From assembly GCF_902686445.1 (NCBI RefSeq), contig NC_062219.1, forward strand, positions 107,447,160 through 107,511,159: a stretch of DNA of 64,000 bases. The letters run 5' to 3'. Positions within the stretch are counted from its first letter, which is position 1; each line of letters starts with the position of its first letter. The notes below the pieces were generated by a model. The model saw only the letters and a list, made by a program, of their open reading frames with translations. It was not told the origin of the DNA and did not search any database. The position numbers and the translations under genes are program-made. Source of the DNA: Sciurus carolinensis (Eukaryota; Chordata; Mammalia; Rodentia; Sciuridae). This document shows positions 34,067-44,671 of the stretch, in pieces.

Positions 34067-35610
34067 GAAATTGGTGCCAAAAGGTGGGGTCATTGCTGTG
34101 CCTAATCTATGTGATTCAGAAGTTTTTGGAGCATTTTGTAATTGGTTGGAGGAATTTTGAGACATTTAGCAGTGAAAGCTAGAAATGCTTGAAATTGTTG
34201 TAAATGGAGTTTAATGGCCAATTTTGGTGAGAGTTCAGAAGACTGAATTGACAATAGGATTATAAATAGTAAAGACAGGGCTTAAGAGGAAAAGGAGGGC
34301 ACTATTGGAATATGGAATAGAGGTCATTCATATTATGTTCTGGCTGAGAAGTTGTATGTATTTTACCCATGTCCTGAGACTTTCTGTGAAGCTGAATTTA
34401 AAAACAATGAACTTCTTTTTTTGCTGTGCTAGGAATTTGAACCCAGGGCCTTGTGCTTGCGAGGCAAGCACTCTACCAACTGAGCTATATCCCCAGCCCA
34501 ACAATGGACTTCTTAATCTGGCAGAAGAAATTTCTCAGCAGCAAGGCATTCAGGCAATGGCATGGTTATTGCTGGTGTCCTTTAGTCAAATTTATTCTGA
34601 TAATCAGGAGCAGAAAGCAGAGCAGAAAGATTTGAAAAACGTGGACTTGAAAGGCCAGAGTAAAACTAGGGTTAAGGGTGTTAAAGACATTACTGCCACT
34701 AAAGAAATGCTAAAGAATTTGCCAAGAAACCATAAGAAAGGTCACTTGAGGGCAATTTAGGAGCTGATAAGATCACACCCATCTCCAGCTCAAGGGAGTA
34801 AAAGTGAAAATTCTTTTGAGAAGAGGTTAGTGGGGCAGCCTTCTTGCACACAGGGGCCTAGGAAATTTTTTCAAATTGCTAAGACACCTTGACACTCAGA
34901 GGCTGCAGCAGCAAGCGTTCCTGGAGGCTTACTACTGCTTCAGATGGCAATAGGCGTTGGAATCAACCAAGTAGTGCAGGTTTTGCAAGAATGCAAGAGG
35001 CTGGAGTTAGGGGGTCATAGAAGCTTCCTCCAAAATTTCAAAGGAAAACCTTGGATGACAGGCAAGGTGCAGCAGGGTTGGAGTCCCTGCAGATACTCAC
35101 TGAGAAGGTAAAGTGTGGAGATGTAAGGAGGAAGCCAAAACTGCAGTGGAGACCCCCAAGATTAAGAAACGCCAGTAACCTGGGACATTGCCCTAGGAAA
35201 GTTGAAGGAATTGAATAGAGATAAGTCAACATAAAGACCACTTGCATTGCAACCAGCAAGGTTACAGGAGCGTATCTACACAAGCACTTCAGAGAGAGCT
35301 TCATGATTCTATGTGCTGCAGATGCTGGATGTGGAGCTATAGGACTTGTTTGCCCAGCTAGATTTAAGTCTTGCTTTGGTCCTATCCCCTCTTTGCTCTT
35401 ATTTTTCTGAACGGAAATGTTTACTCAGTACCTTTATATTTTGGATATTTGCAAATTGCTTTTAATTTTACAGGAGCTCACAATGTAAGATTGCCTTGAG
35501 TCTCAGAGAAGACTTTGTACTTAAACTTTGAGCAATCTTGAAACTGTTGAGACTATGGGGACTCTTGGGAATGGACTACATGTATTACTCATTGGAACCC
35601 AGGGGCAGAA
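34067..35610 (+). pseudogene. MaLR-1 internal region, non-coding
   Basis: Homologous to the interior of the second MaLR (54,884-58,138): shared GGGGTCATAG, AGTCCCTGCAG, GACCCCCAAGATTAAGA and GCAGATGCTGGA blocks. A 151-codon frame (34,305-34,760) crosses the SINE insertion and is therefore not an ancestral gene. No retroviral protein motif is recognised. Confidence 0.7.
34418..34499 (-). mobile_element. ID SINE (tRNA-Ala-like) with TSD
   Basis: Reversed, an 82-bp element: a tRNA-like head with box A TAGCTCAGTTGG and box B GGTTCAAATTC, an anticodon-like loop region CTTGCCTCGCAAGC, and a short A tail. Flanks AACAATGAACTTCTT (34,403-34,417) and AACAATGGACTTCTT (34,500-34,514) form a 15-bp TSD with one change. 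The arms can still pair in a cloverleaf-like manner. It is an ID retroposon rather than a tRNA gene, because it has a TSD and tail and lies inside a retroelement. Confidence 0.92.
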
Positions 35611-36028
35611 TGTTATGATTTAGATGTAAGGTATCCCCCAAAAGTTCACATGTGAGACAAATCAAGATGGTTCAGAGAAAAAAAAATGATTGCATTATTA
35701 GAGCCTTAATCAAATTAGTGAATTAATCACCTGATGGGATTATTTGGTAACTGAAGACCGTGGGGTGTGGTTGAAGGAGGTGGAACCTTAGGGGTGTGGC
35801 TTTTGGGTATATATTTTTATCTGGCTAGTGAAGCCTCTCTCTGCTTTCTGATCATCTTGTGAGCTTCTTCCCTGTGCCACATACTCCACCATGATGTCTT
35901 AAACCCCGAAGAATGGAGCCCATGGACTAAAGACCTCTGAAACCATGAAGCCCCAAATAATCTTGTCCTCTTCTAAAATAGTTTTTGTCGGGTCCTTAGT
36001 CACAGCAGCAAAAAAGCTGACTAAAACA
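35611..36028 (+). repeat. MaLR-1 3' LTR
   Basis: Starts TGTTATGATTTAGATG and ends GCTGACTAAAACA, better preserved at its start than the 5' copy. It has the same internal blocks, with differences scattered along its length, so the two LTRs have diverged since insertion. Confidence 0.88.
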
Positions 36029-36888
36029 ACATTATTCTTTATTTGAGAACAACAAGCTCTAAACTGTGATGCTTTTTAATATTTTCCAAAGGTCTTGGTT
36101 CATATTTTTGAGTAATTTTATTAATAGCTGTTTTGTTCTCTTGATCTCTAATCTTTTCCTTACTTATTATTATTTTTCTTCAATCTGTAAAACAGAAACA
36201 AATATAATCTTTTGGCATTACAATTCTTCAAATAGTCAAAACAAATTAGTATTGTGCCCTCTTCATAATCTTCTCTCCTAAACTTGAACTATCCCTCACA
36301 TGACAAGGTTTTTAGTGCCCACAAGGTTGTGGTTGACCCTTTGTGAAAGATACAGTAAAATACAAAGCAGCTCATATTATAATAACAAATAAATCTTGGT
36401 ATACATATTTGGTGTGTTTAATTAAATCTTCAAATGGTAACCTGAAAATCCTATTAATGTATGCTGCCAGCACTATGTTTTGTTTTTTACATGATTTTAC
36501 TATATTGCATCCAGAAAACAAATGCAATCTTACTGTAGCCTGCATTTAGAAAATGAGTTTGCTACATAATAGAATTTATTTTAGTATCTGTCATGTAAAA
36601 ATATAGACTTTTATTTTTAACAATTAATAGAATAATAACTCACCTTCTTTTCTTAAGAAACAGACCTTGTTAAATTTTAAAGAAAAATGTTCACACTTTC
36701 AGCAATTCATAAATCACAAGGTTCTGATTCTGTTTGTAAAAGAAATTAATTGTGATGCATTTACAAAATAACTTTTCAATTGTCAAAAAAAATACAAACC
36801 ATACTCAGATGCTTGTCATTACCATCTTTTTAGAATACCCAAGACTCAGTCATAAATTAGGATTGACAGAGTTGAAGTGAGCACTATT
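36029..36888. other. Unassigned AT-rich stretch
   Basis: No gene or repeat recognised; flank of L1-B. Confidence 0.4.
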
Positions 36889-36901
36889 AATAGAGGTCTT
36901 G

Positions 36902-38736
36902 AAGCATCGTGGTTTCAAGATGGCGGACTAGGGGGCAGCTGCATTTCACATTGCTCCAGGACACAAGATTCAAAAGAGGAGATAGTGAGAGACTTGGGAC
37001 CAACTCAAAGCCGCTGGGTGAGTCTCTCCCATTGGGGAGGCGTCCTGGATGGGGCGGTAGCCCTGGAACGCAGGGAACTTTGTGAAGTAGAGTTGCCCCG
37101 TGAGACACCCCTCCCCCCACTGGAGCAGTAAACATGGACAACTGGGATCATCATAGAGGAGGCGGATCAGCACAGCGCTTGGAGTCGGAGCAACCACTGG
37201 GGCTCCGGGCGGCTGCCTGAGGAGGAGCTGCATGGCGAGCTGTTTAGACCAGAACAACTGCTTCTGAACACCGGGGGGTTGCCCGGAGGAAGAGGAGGAG
37301 CGCGGCGGGTCACTTGACCTAGGAGTGACTGCATCAGAGCCACAGGTGGTTGCCAGAGGAGGAGCTGCGTGGCAAGCTGTTTGAACTCAGAACGACCGCT
37401 CCAGAACACCGGTGGCCTGCCTGGAGGAGGAGTGAGGGGGTTGCTTGGTCTAGGAGTGACTGCATCAGAGCCACAGGCGGTTGCCAGAGGAGGATCTGCG
37501 TGGCGAGCTGTTTGAATTCAGAACAACCGCTCCTGAACACTGGTGGCCTGCCTGGAGGAGGAGCGCAGCGGGTCACATGGTCTAGGAGTGACTGCATCAG
37601 AGCCACAGGCAGTTGCCAGAGGAGGAGCTGCGTGGCAAGCTGTTTGACTCAGAACGACCGCTCCTGAACACTGGGGGGTTGCCCGGAGGAAGAGGAGAAG
37701 TGCGGTGGGTCGCTTGGTCTAGGAGTGACTGCATCAGAGCCACAGGCGGTTGCCAGAGGAGGAGGTGAGTGGTGAATTGATTGGACTAAAAGCGACCGCT
37801 CCTGAACATCGGTGGCCTGCCTGGAGGAGGAGCGTGCTGGGTCACTTGGTCTCGGAGCCACTGCTCCTGAACACCTGGGGGGCTACCCCAAGGAGGAGGA
37901 GGAGGAACAGGGCGGGTCACTTGGACTTGGAGTGACTGCCTAGGGCTACGGGCAGTTGGCGGGAGGAGGAGACGTGAAGTGAATTGCTTGGGCTCCTAGT
38001 GAATGTGTCGGAAACCTGATCGCTGTCCAGAGGAGGAGGTGTGTGGCGGGTCTCTGGGTATCGGAGCTATTGTACGGGGCTCCAGGTGGCGGCTCAGAGG
38101 AGGGGCTGCATAGCCAGGCGATTAGGTGTAGAGCAGGGTCCCAGGAGCTAGGTGGCTTCTTGCTGGAAGAGCCACACAGAGACACACCTAGGGGCGGAGC
38201 GAAGTTTCCAGGACTGCGGGCAGATTCTCTGGGAGAGGCAGCCTAAGGAGACTCACCTGCGAAGGATGAGGCTCCCAGGCCCAGGAGGTAGGTCCGGGCT
38301 CCTGGGAACGTTGCAGAGGAAGACAGCCCAGCCCAGGCAGTAGTTGTAGATTGAGGGGAACCTCTAGGAGGGGAACTGATCAGCAAGACGTCCCCACAGG
38401 GTGAGTCTCCCTGCCGGGTGAGGTTTTCTCACAGGGACAGTAAAACCAGAGACACAGGCACAAACAGGCCTTGCCTCAGCCCGCAGCCTAGTTCCCTGTT
38501 GGATGAACATTGGTCAACAAGTGGAGGCACCTCTGCCCACTAGCAGGGAATATATGCCACCTGAGGGTCACCACCCCTAGAGAGGCAACTTCTTCGTGGA
38601 GCTCTGCATTATCAACTTCCTCTAAGACTTCAGGCTACTGAAGGATAAGAGGGGATATACTAGCAATCTTCAGGGACATTATAAGTCTATAGAGGAAATC
38701 TGCAATATCTTAATGACCCACTGATTCCTGAAAAAT
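36902..38736 (+). promoter_or_regulatory. L1-B 5' UTR/promoter made of about 130-bp monomers
   Basis: Starts near TTTCAAGATGGCGGACTAGG, with a YY1-type CAAGATGGCGG at about 36,916-36,926, as in other L1 promoters. From about 37,200 a monomer repeats four times or more. The landmark GAGTGACTGCATCAGAGCC recurs near 37,323, 37,453, 37,586 and 37,723 (spacing about 130-140 bp), each followed by CACAGG, GTTGCCAGAGGAGGA, GTGGCGAGCTG and CGCTCCTGAACAC blocks. Degraded copies continue to about 37,960. The region is GC- and CpG-rich. Sense and antisense frames of 60-105 codons arise because the monomers lack stops. Confidence 0.85.
37321..37960 (+). repeat. Tandem promoter monomers of L1-B
   Basis: Four well-preserved monomers and at least one decayed one, as described for the 5' UTR. 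The organisation resembles that of mouse L1 A/Tf/Gf promoters, but the sequence is not one I recognise from mouse. Confidence 0.8.
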
Positions 38737-39812
38737 ATGAGAAAACAAGGGAAGAAAATGCCCCAAACAAATCTAGATGTTACATCAATAAAATCCAACG
38801 ACAGCATGGCAGAAGAAATGACAGAAAGGGAGTTCAGAATGTACATAATTAAAATGATTAGGGAAGCAAACGATGAGATGAAAGAGCAAATGCAGGCATT
38901 GAATGATGAGATGAAAGAGCAAATGCAGGCATTGAAAGATGAGATGAAAGAGCAAATGCAGGCATTGAATGATAGCACCAATCGACAGTTAAAAGAGCAA
39001 ATACAGGAAGCAAAAGATCATTTCAATAAAGAGTTAGAGATATTGAAAAAAAACCAAACAGAAATCCTTGAAATGAAGGAAATAATAAACCAAATTAAGA
39101 ACTCCATAGAACGCATAACCAATAGGATAGAACACCTGGAAGACAGACTTCAGATATTGAAGACAAAATATTTAACCTTGAAAGCAAAGTTGAACAAACA
39201 GAGAAGATGGTAAGAAAACATGAACAGAATCTGCAAGAACTAAGGGATATCATGAAAAGGCCAAATTTGAGAATTATTGGGATTGAGGAAGGCTTAGAGA
39301 AACAAACCAAAGGAATGAATAATCTATTCAATGAAATAATATCAGAAAATTTCCCAAATCTGAAGAATGAAATGGAAAATCAAGTCCAAGAGGCTTATTG
39401 GACTCCAAATACACAAAATTACAACAGACCCACACCAAGGCACATTATAATGAAAATACCTAACATACAAAATAAAGACAGAATTTTAAAGGTTGTGAGA
39501 GAAAAGAACCAAATTACATTCAGGGGGAAACCAACACGGATATCAGCAGATTTTTCAATCCAGACCCTAAAAGCTAGAAGGGCCTGTAACATTATTCAAG
39601 CTCTGAAAGAAAATGGATGCCAACCAAGAATCTTATACCCAGCAAAACTTACCTTCAAATTTGACGATGAAATAAAATCATTCCATGATAAAGAAAAGCT
39701 AAAAGAATTTACAAAAAGAAAGCCAGCATTACAGAACATTCTCAGCAAAATATTTCATGAGGAAGAGATAAAAAACAAAGAAGCATATCAGCAAAGGGAG
39801 GAATTGCCCTAA
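38737..39812 (+). pseudogene. L1-B ORF1 (frameshifted)
   Basis: The same protein as L1-A ORF1p in two frames: 38,737-39,213 carries the N-terminus and coiled coil, and 39,207-39,812 the RRM (MKRPNLRIIGIEEG) and C-terminal domain (RILYPAKLTFKFDDEIKSF). One base is lost near 39,150 relative to L1-A (GACAGACTTCAG against GACAGAACCTCAG). One residue pair in the C-terminal domain is also missing (ARRACNIIQAL against ARRAWNNIYQAL). Three 33-bp repeat units sit in the coiled coil. It would have been about 358 residues before the shift. Confidence 0.93.
38872..38970 (+). repeat. 33-bp tandem repeat in L1-B ORF1 coiled coil (3 units)
   Basis: Units at 38,872-38,904, 38,905-38,937 and 38,938-38,970 are nearly identical and in frame, each encoding DEMKEQMQAL plus one residue. 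L1-A has two. Confidence 0.95.
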
Positions 39813-39883
39813 AGGATTTGTCAAATAAAGGAGGAACCAAGATGTGTCAAAAAATAAATAAATAAATAAATAAAATTTTAAAT
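39813..39883 (+). other. ORF1-ORF2 spacer of L1-B with (AAAT)n
   Basis: 71 bp against 31 bp in L1-A. An AAAT/AAATA microsatellite (about 39,853-39,877) adds most of the length. It also adds stop codons upstream of the ORF2 start. Confidence 0.85.
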
Positions 39884-42800
39884 ATGAGCCAAATGACCGG
39901 GAATACAAATCATATCTCAATAATAACCCTGAATGTTAATGGCCTGAATTCATCAATCAAAAGACATAGACTGGCAGATTGGATTAAAAAGAAAGATCCA
40001 ACAATATGTTGCCTGCAAGAGACTCACCTCATAGAAAGAGATACCCATAGACTAAAGGTGAAAGGATGGGGAAAAACATACCATGCACATGGACTCAGCA
40101 AAAAAGCTGGAGTATCCATCCTCATTTCAGATAATGTGGACTTCAAGCCAATGTTAGTCAGAAGGGATAAAGAAGGACATTTCATACTGCTTAAGGGAAG
40201 CATAAAGCAGCAAGATATAACAATCATAATATCTATGCCCCAAACAGTGGCTCATCCATGTATGTTAAACAAATCCTTCTCAATTTTAGAAACCAAATAG
40301 ACCATAACACAATAATACTAGGTGATTTTAACATGCCTCTCTCACCACTGGACAGATCTTCCAAACAAAAATTGAACAAAGAAACCATAGATCTCAATAA
40401 CACAATCAATAATTTAGACTTAACAGACATTTATAGAATATACCATCCAACCAAGAGCGAATACACTTTCTTCTCAGCAGCACATAGATCCTTCTCTAAA
40501 ATAGACCATATATTATGCCACAAAGCTAATGTCAGCAAATACAAGAAGATAGAGACACTACCTTGTATTCTATCAGATCTTAATGGATTGAAGTTAGAAA
40601 TAAATGAAAGAGTAAAAAACAGAAACTACTCCAACACCTGGAGATCAAACAATATGCTATTATATGATGATTGGGTAACAAAAGATATTAGGAAGGAAAT
40701 TAAAAAATCCTTAGAGGTAAACGAAAACAAAGAAACATCATATCAAAATCTCTGGGACACTATGAAAGCAGTACTTAGAGGAAGATTTATTTCATGGAGC
40801 GCATTTAATAAAAGAAGTAAAACTCAACAAATAAACGACCTAACACTACAGCTCAAAGCCCTAGAAAAAGAACAGACCAACACCAAAAGTAGTAGAAGAC
40901 AGGAAATAGTTAAACTCAGAGCTGAAATCAACGAAATTGAAACAAAAGAAACAATACAAAAAATTGACAAAATAAATAGTTGGTTCTCGAAAAAATATAC
41001 AAAATTGATAAACCTTTAGCCACACTAACAAAGAGAAGACGAGAGAAAAACCAAATCACTAAAATTCGGAATGAACAAGGAAATATCACAACAGACACGA
41101 GTGAAATACAAAACATACTTAGAAGCTATTTTGAAAATCTATACTCCAACAAAATAGAAAATTTCGAAGACATCAACAGGTTTCTAGAGACATATGAATT
41201 GCCTAAACTAAACGAGGAGGACATACACAATTTAAATAGACCAATTTCAAGTAATGTAATGGAAGAAGTCATCAATAGCCTACCAACAAAGAAAAGTCCA
41301 GGACCAGATGGGTTCTCAGCCGAGTTCTACAAAACCTTTAAAGAAGAGCTCATTCCAATACTTCTCAAAGTATTCCATAAAATAGAAGAGGAGGGAACCC
41401 TCCCAATCTCATTCTATGAAGCCAATATTACCCTGATACCTAAACTAGACAGAGACACATCAAGGAAAGAAAATTTCAGACCAATATCCTTAATGAACAT
41501 CGACGCAAAAATTCTCAACAAAATTTTAGCAAATCGCATACAAAAACATATTAAAAAGATAGTGCACCATGATCAAGTGGGTTTCATCCCAGGGATGCAA
41601 GGTTGGTTCAACATCAGGAAATCAATAAATGTAATTCACCATATCAATAAACTTAAAGTCAAGAATCACATGATTATTTCAATAGATGCAGAAAAAGCAT
41701 TTGATAAAATATAGCACCCCTTCATGCTCAAAACACTAGAAAAAATAGGGATAGTGGGAACATTCCTTAACATCGTAAAGGCCATCTACGCTAAGCCCAT
41801 GGCTAATATCATTCTAAATGGTGAAAAACTGGAAGCATTCCCCCTAAAAACTGGAACAAGGCAGGGATGCCCTCTTTCACCACTTCTATTCAATATCGTC
41901 CTTGAAACTCTAGCCAGAGCAATTAGACAGACCAAAGAAATTAAAGGGATACAAATAGGAAAAGAAGAACTCAAACTATCCCTATTTGCTGATGATATGA
42001 TTGTATACTTAGAGGAACCAGGAAATTCCACCAGAAAACTTTTAGATCTCATAAGTGAATTCAGTAAAGTAGCGGGATATAAGATCAATGCACATAAATC
42101 TAAGGCATTTTTATACATAAGCGATGAATCTTCAGAAAGAGAAATCAGGAAAACTACCCCATTCACAATAGCTTCAAAAAAAAAATAAAATACTTGGGAA
42201 TCAATCTCACAAAAGAGGTGAAAGACCTCTACAATGAGAACCACAGAACACTAAAGAAAGAAATTAAAGAAAACCTTAGAAGATGGAAAGATCTCTCATG
42301 TTCTTGATAGGCAGAATTAATATTGTCAAAATGGCCATACTACCAAAAGTGCTATACAGATTCAATGCAATTCCCATTAAAATCCCAATGATGTACCTTA
42401 CAGAAATAGAGCAAGCAATTAGGAAATTCATCTGGAAGAATAAAAAACCCAGAATAGCTAAAGCAATCCTTGGCAGAAAGAGTGAAGCAGGGGGTATCGC
42501 AATACCAGATCTTCAACTCTACTACAAAGCAATAGTAACAAAAACGGCATGGTATTGGTACCAAAATAGAAAGGTGGATCAGTGGTACAGAATAGAGGAC
42601 ACGGACACAAACCCAAATAAATACAATTTTCTCATACTAGACAAAGGGGTCAAAAATATGCAATGGAGAAAAGATAGCCTCTTCAACAAATGGTGCTGGG
42701 AGAATTGGAAATCTATATGCAACAGAATGAAACTAAACCCATATCTCTCACCATGCACGAAACTAAACTCAAAATAGATTAAGGATCTCAGAATCAGACC

Positions 42801-43691
42801 AGAGACCTTGCATCTTATAGAAGAAAAAGTAGATCCAGAGCTTCAACATGTCGGCTTAGGATCAGACTTCCTTAACAGGACTCCCATAGCACAAGAAATA
42901 AAAGCAAGAATCAATACTGGGATAGATTCAAACTAAAAAGCTTTCTCTCAGCAAAGGAAACTATCAGCAATGCAAGAAAGAGCCTACAGAGTGGGAGAAA
43001 ATCTTTGCCAATCATACTTCAGATAGAGCACTAATCTCCAGAATCTATAAAGAACTCATAAAACTCTACACCAAGAATGCAAATAATCCAATCGAAAAAT
43101 GGGCTAAGTAAATGAATAGACACTTCACAGAAGAAGATCTACAAGCAATCAACAAACATATGGAAAAATGTTCAACATCTCTAGTAATAAGAGAAATGCA
43201 AATCAAAACCACCCTAAGATTCCATCTCACCCCAACTAGAATGGCGATTATCAAGAATACAAGCAACAACAGGTGTTGGCGAGGATGTGGGGAGAAAGGT
43301 ACACTCTTACATTGCTGGTGGGGCTGCAAATTAGTGCAGCCACTCTGGAAAGCAGTGTGGAGATTCCTTAGAAAACTTGGAATGGAACCACCATTTGACC
43401 CAGCTATCCCACTCCTTGGCCTATACCCAAAGGACTTAAAATCAGCATATTACAGAGATACAGCCACATCAATGTTCATAGCTGCTCAGTTCACAATAGC
43501 CAGATTGTGGAACCAACCTAGATGTCCTTCAATTGATGAATGGATAAAGAAACCATGTTATATATATACAATGGAATATTACTCAGCCATAAAGAATGAT
43601 AAAATTATGGCATTTGCAGGCAAATGGATGAAACTGGAGAATATCATGCTAAGTTAGATAAGCCAATCTCAAAAAACCAATGGACGAATGA
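39884..43691 (+). pseudogene. L1-B ORF2 (endonuclease-RT), multiply disabled
   Basis: ORF2p nicks target DNA and reverse-transcribes L1 RNA. Pieces in order: endonuclease (39,884-40,300, 40,258-41,019), RT (40,980-41,714, 41,724-42,188), and connection plus Cys-rich C-terminus (42,283-42,777, 43,112-43,657). Breaks: one-base losses near 40,235, 40,990 and 42,920; a TAG where L1-A has Gln (41,712, FDK-I-stop-HPFML); a slip at the ten-A run near 42,178; TAG for Trp near 42,775; and a stop just before the natural end. RT keeps FADDM (near 41,990) and RQGCPLSP. The endonuclease keeps GDFN but has SDLN for SDHN, losing the catalytic His. Confidence 0.93.
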
Positions 43692-43736
43692 TATCGCTAA
43701 TAAGTGGATGATGACACATAATGGGGGGTGGGAGGG

Positions 43737-43766
43737 GTTAGTGTTAAGGTTAGAGTTAGGTTTAGG
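43737..43766 (+). repeat. Degenerate telomere-like hexamer tract
   Basis: Five consecutive hexamers GTTAGT, GTTAAG, GTTAGA, GTTAGG, TTTAGG, each within one or two changes of the telomeric permutation GTTAGG. The corresponding place in L1-A lacks them. Confidence 0.8.
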
Positions 43767-43812
43767 GAAGGGCCAAGAATGGAGGAAGGAAGGACTGTAT
43801 AGAGGGAAAAGA

Positions 43813-43831
43813 GGGGTGGGAGGGGTGGGGG
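43813..43831 (+). other. G-quadruplex motif in L1-B 3' UTR
   Basis: GGGG-T-GGG-A-GGGG-T-GGGGG: four G runs with single-base loops on the element's sense strand. G-rich tracts in the 3' UTR are a conserved feature of mammalian L1s. Confidence 0.85.
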
Positions 43832-43977
43832 TGAAGGGAAAAAAATAACAGAATGAATCAAACATTACCCTATGTAAATTTATGATTACACAAATGGTAT
43901 GCCTTTACGTCATGTACAAACAGAGAAACAACATGTATCCCATTTGTTTACAATAATAAAAAAAAATAGAGGTCTTG

Positions 43978-44671
43978 GATTCTGCATATACTCTTTTACT
44001 CTGAGCACAGAGGAAAAATGAGTATAAATGTCAAATGAGTATAATTATTATTTATTTAAACATTTTTAAATGAAAAGTGTTTTGGCCATTGTTAGCACAT
44101 TTTTAAAATCTAATTTTTTTTCTCATAATACTGAATTTCTGTGAGATACTTTAGTGAGCAGGAACTACTACAGAGAAGCATACTTTTACTTTCATTGTGT
44201 TACTACAAATGTTTTAGCACAATGATAAGTAATGGAATCAAGGGATGTTAAAATATGTTCAAATATTTATAAATTAATCTTCTATCTACATGTATTGCTA
44301 TCCAATGAGGAAGTCATATATAGGACTATTATACCAAAAAAGTGGGAAGAGAAAATTTCATGGTGCATGTTATATGGTTTAAGCATTTTCAGAGAACCCC
44401 GACAACTGGCTTCTCACTTGGGGCCTAGTTAGGTAAAGTAGTTAAAGAAAGAAAAAAAAAATATATCACCAGTAGCTCTGCATCAAACAAACATAATGGT
44501 TGACAGCCTTTGATAGTAGACCTGTTTTCGGAAAGTTAAGTAAAGTAATGGTGCATCTGAAGTCACATTAGGCAACCATTGTTGCCCTAACCTTAATCCT
44601 AGCCTCAATTTGAATGGCTATATTTGTAACTCACCCCTCAAGACTCATAATAATTGGTCTAATATAGTTAC
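43978..44671. other. Unassigned AT-rich stretch
   Basis: No gene or repeat recognised; downstream flank of L1-B. Confidence 0.4.

Larger units (their letters stand above)
33636..36028 (+). mobile_element. MaLR provirus with both LTRs (MaLR-1)
   Basis: A 431-bp 5' LTR and a 418-bp 3' LTR in direct orientation bracket about 1.54 kb of internal sequence, the size expected for MST/THE1-type MaLR interiors. The interior starts with a PBS-like TTGGTGCCAAAAGGTGGGG and ends with a purine tract before the 3' LTR. No gag, protease or RT motif is visible; MaLRs are non-autonomous relatives of ERVL. An ID SINE sits in the interior. A clean 5-bp TSD could not be fixed because the 5' LTR start is degraded. 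Confidence 0.85.
43692..43964 (+). other. L1-B 3' UTR and tail
   Basis: G-rich start, telomere-like hexamers (43,737-43,766), a second G-rich tract (43,813-43,831), then a conserved end CATTACCCTATGTAAATTTATG to CCCATTTGTTTACAATAAT. Other copies of this terminal block occur at 49,935-50,090 and, in reverse, at 12,879-13,020. Confidence 0.85.
36889..43977 (+). mobile_element. Full-length LINE-1 copy L1-B with 13-bp TSD
   Basis: About 7.06 kb of L1 between perfect 13-bp duplications AATAGAGGTCTTG (36,889-36,901 and 43,965-43,977). Order: 5' UTR (36,902-38,736), ORF1 (38,737-39,812), ORF2 (39,884-43,691), 3' UTR and a short A-rich tail. The insertion site reads ATT/AATA, close to the L1 endonuclease preference. 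Both ORFs are broken by single-base indels and point stops, so the copy is dead. ORF1 and ORF2 remain close in sequence to L1-A (12,868-17,629), whereas the 5' UTRs differ after about 130 bp. Confidence 0.95.

Noticed and set aside
34418..34499. Functional tRNA-Ala gene
   Set aside because: It has an A tail and target-site duplication inside a MaLR, hence an ID retroposon.
34305..34760. 151-codon frame in MaLR-1 as a gag remnant
   Set aside because: It runs through a later ID SINE insertion, so it is not an ancestral frame, and no retroviral motif is visible.
37350..37667. 105-codon repetitive plus-strand frame (and antisense partners) in the L1-B 5' UTR as an ORF0-like protein
   Set aside because: The frames come from stop-free promoter monomers and exist on both strands. 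Without transcript or conservation data they cannot be called genes.
38872..38970. Regular 33-bp repeats as a CRISPR-like array
   Set aside because: Repeats are directly adjacent without spacers, lie in L1 ORF1, and the genome is mammalian.
40690..40720. Splice donor in L1 ORF2 as the cause of the L1-A deletion
   Set aside because: The AG/GTAAAC sequence in L1-B lies downstream of the L1-A junction, which falls in an A-rich run with no GT at its edge.
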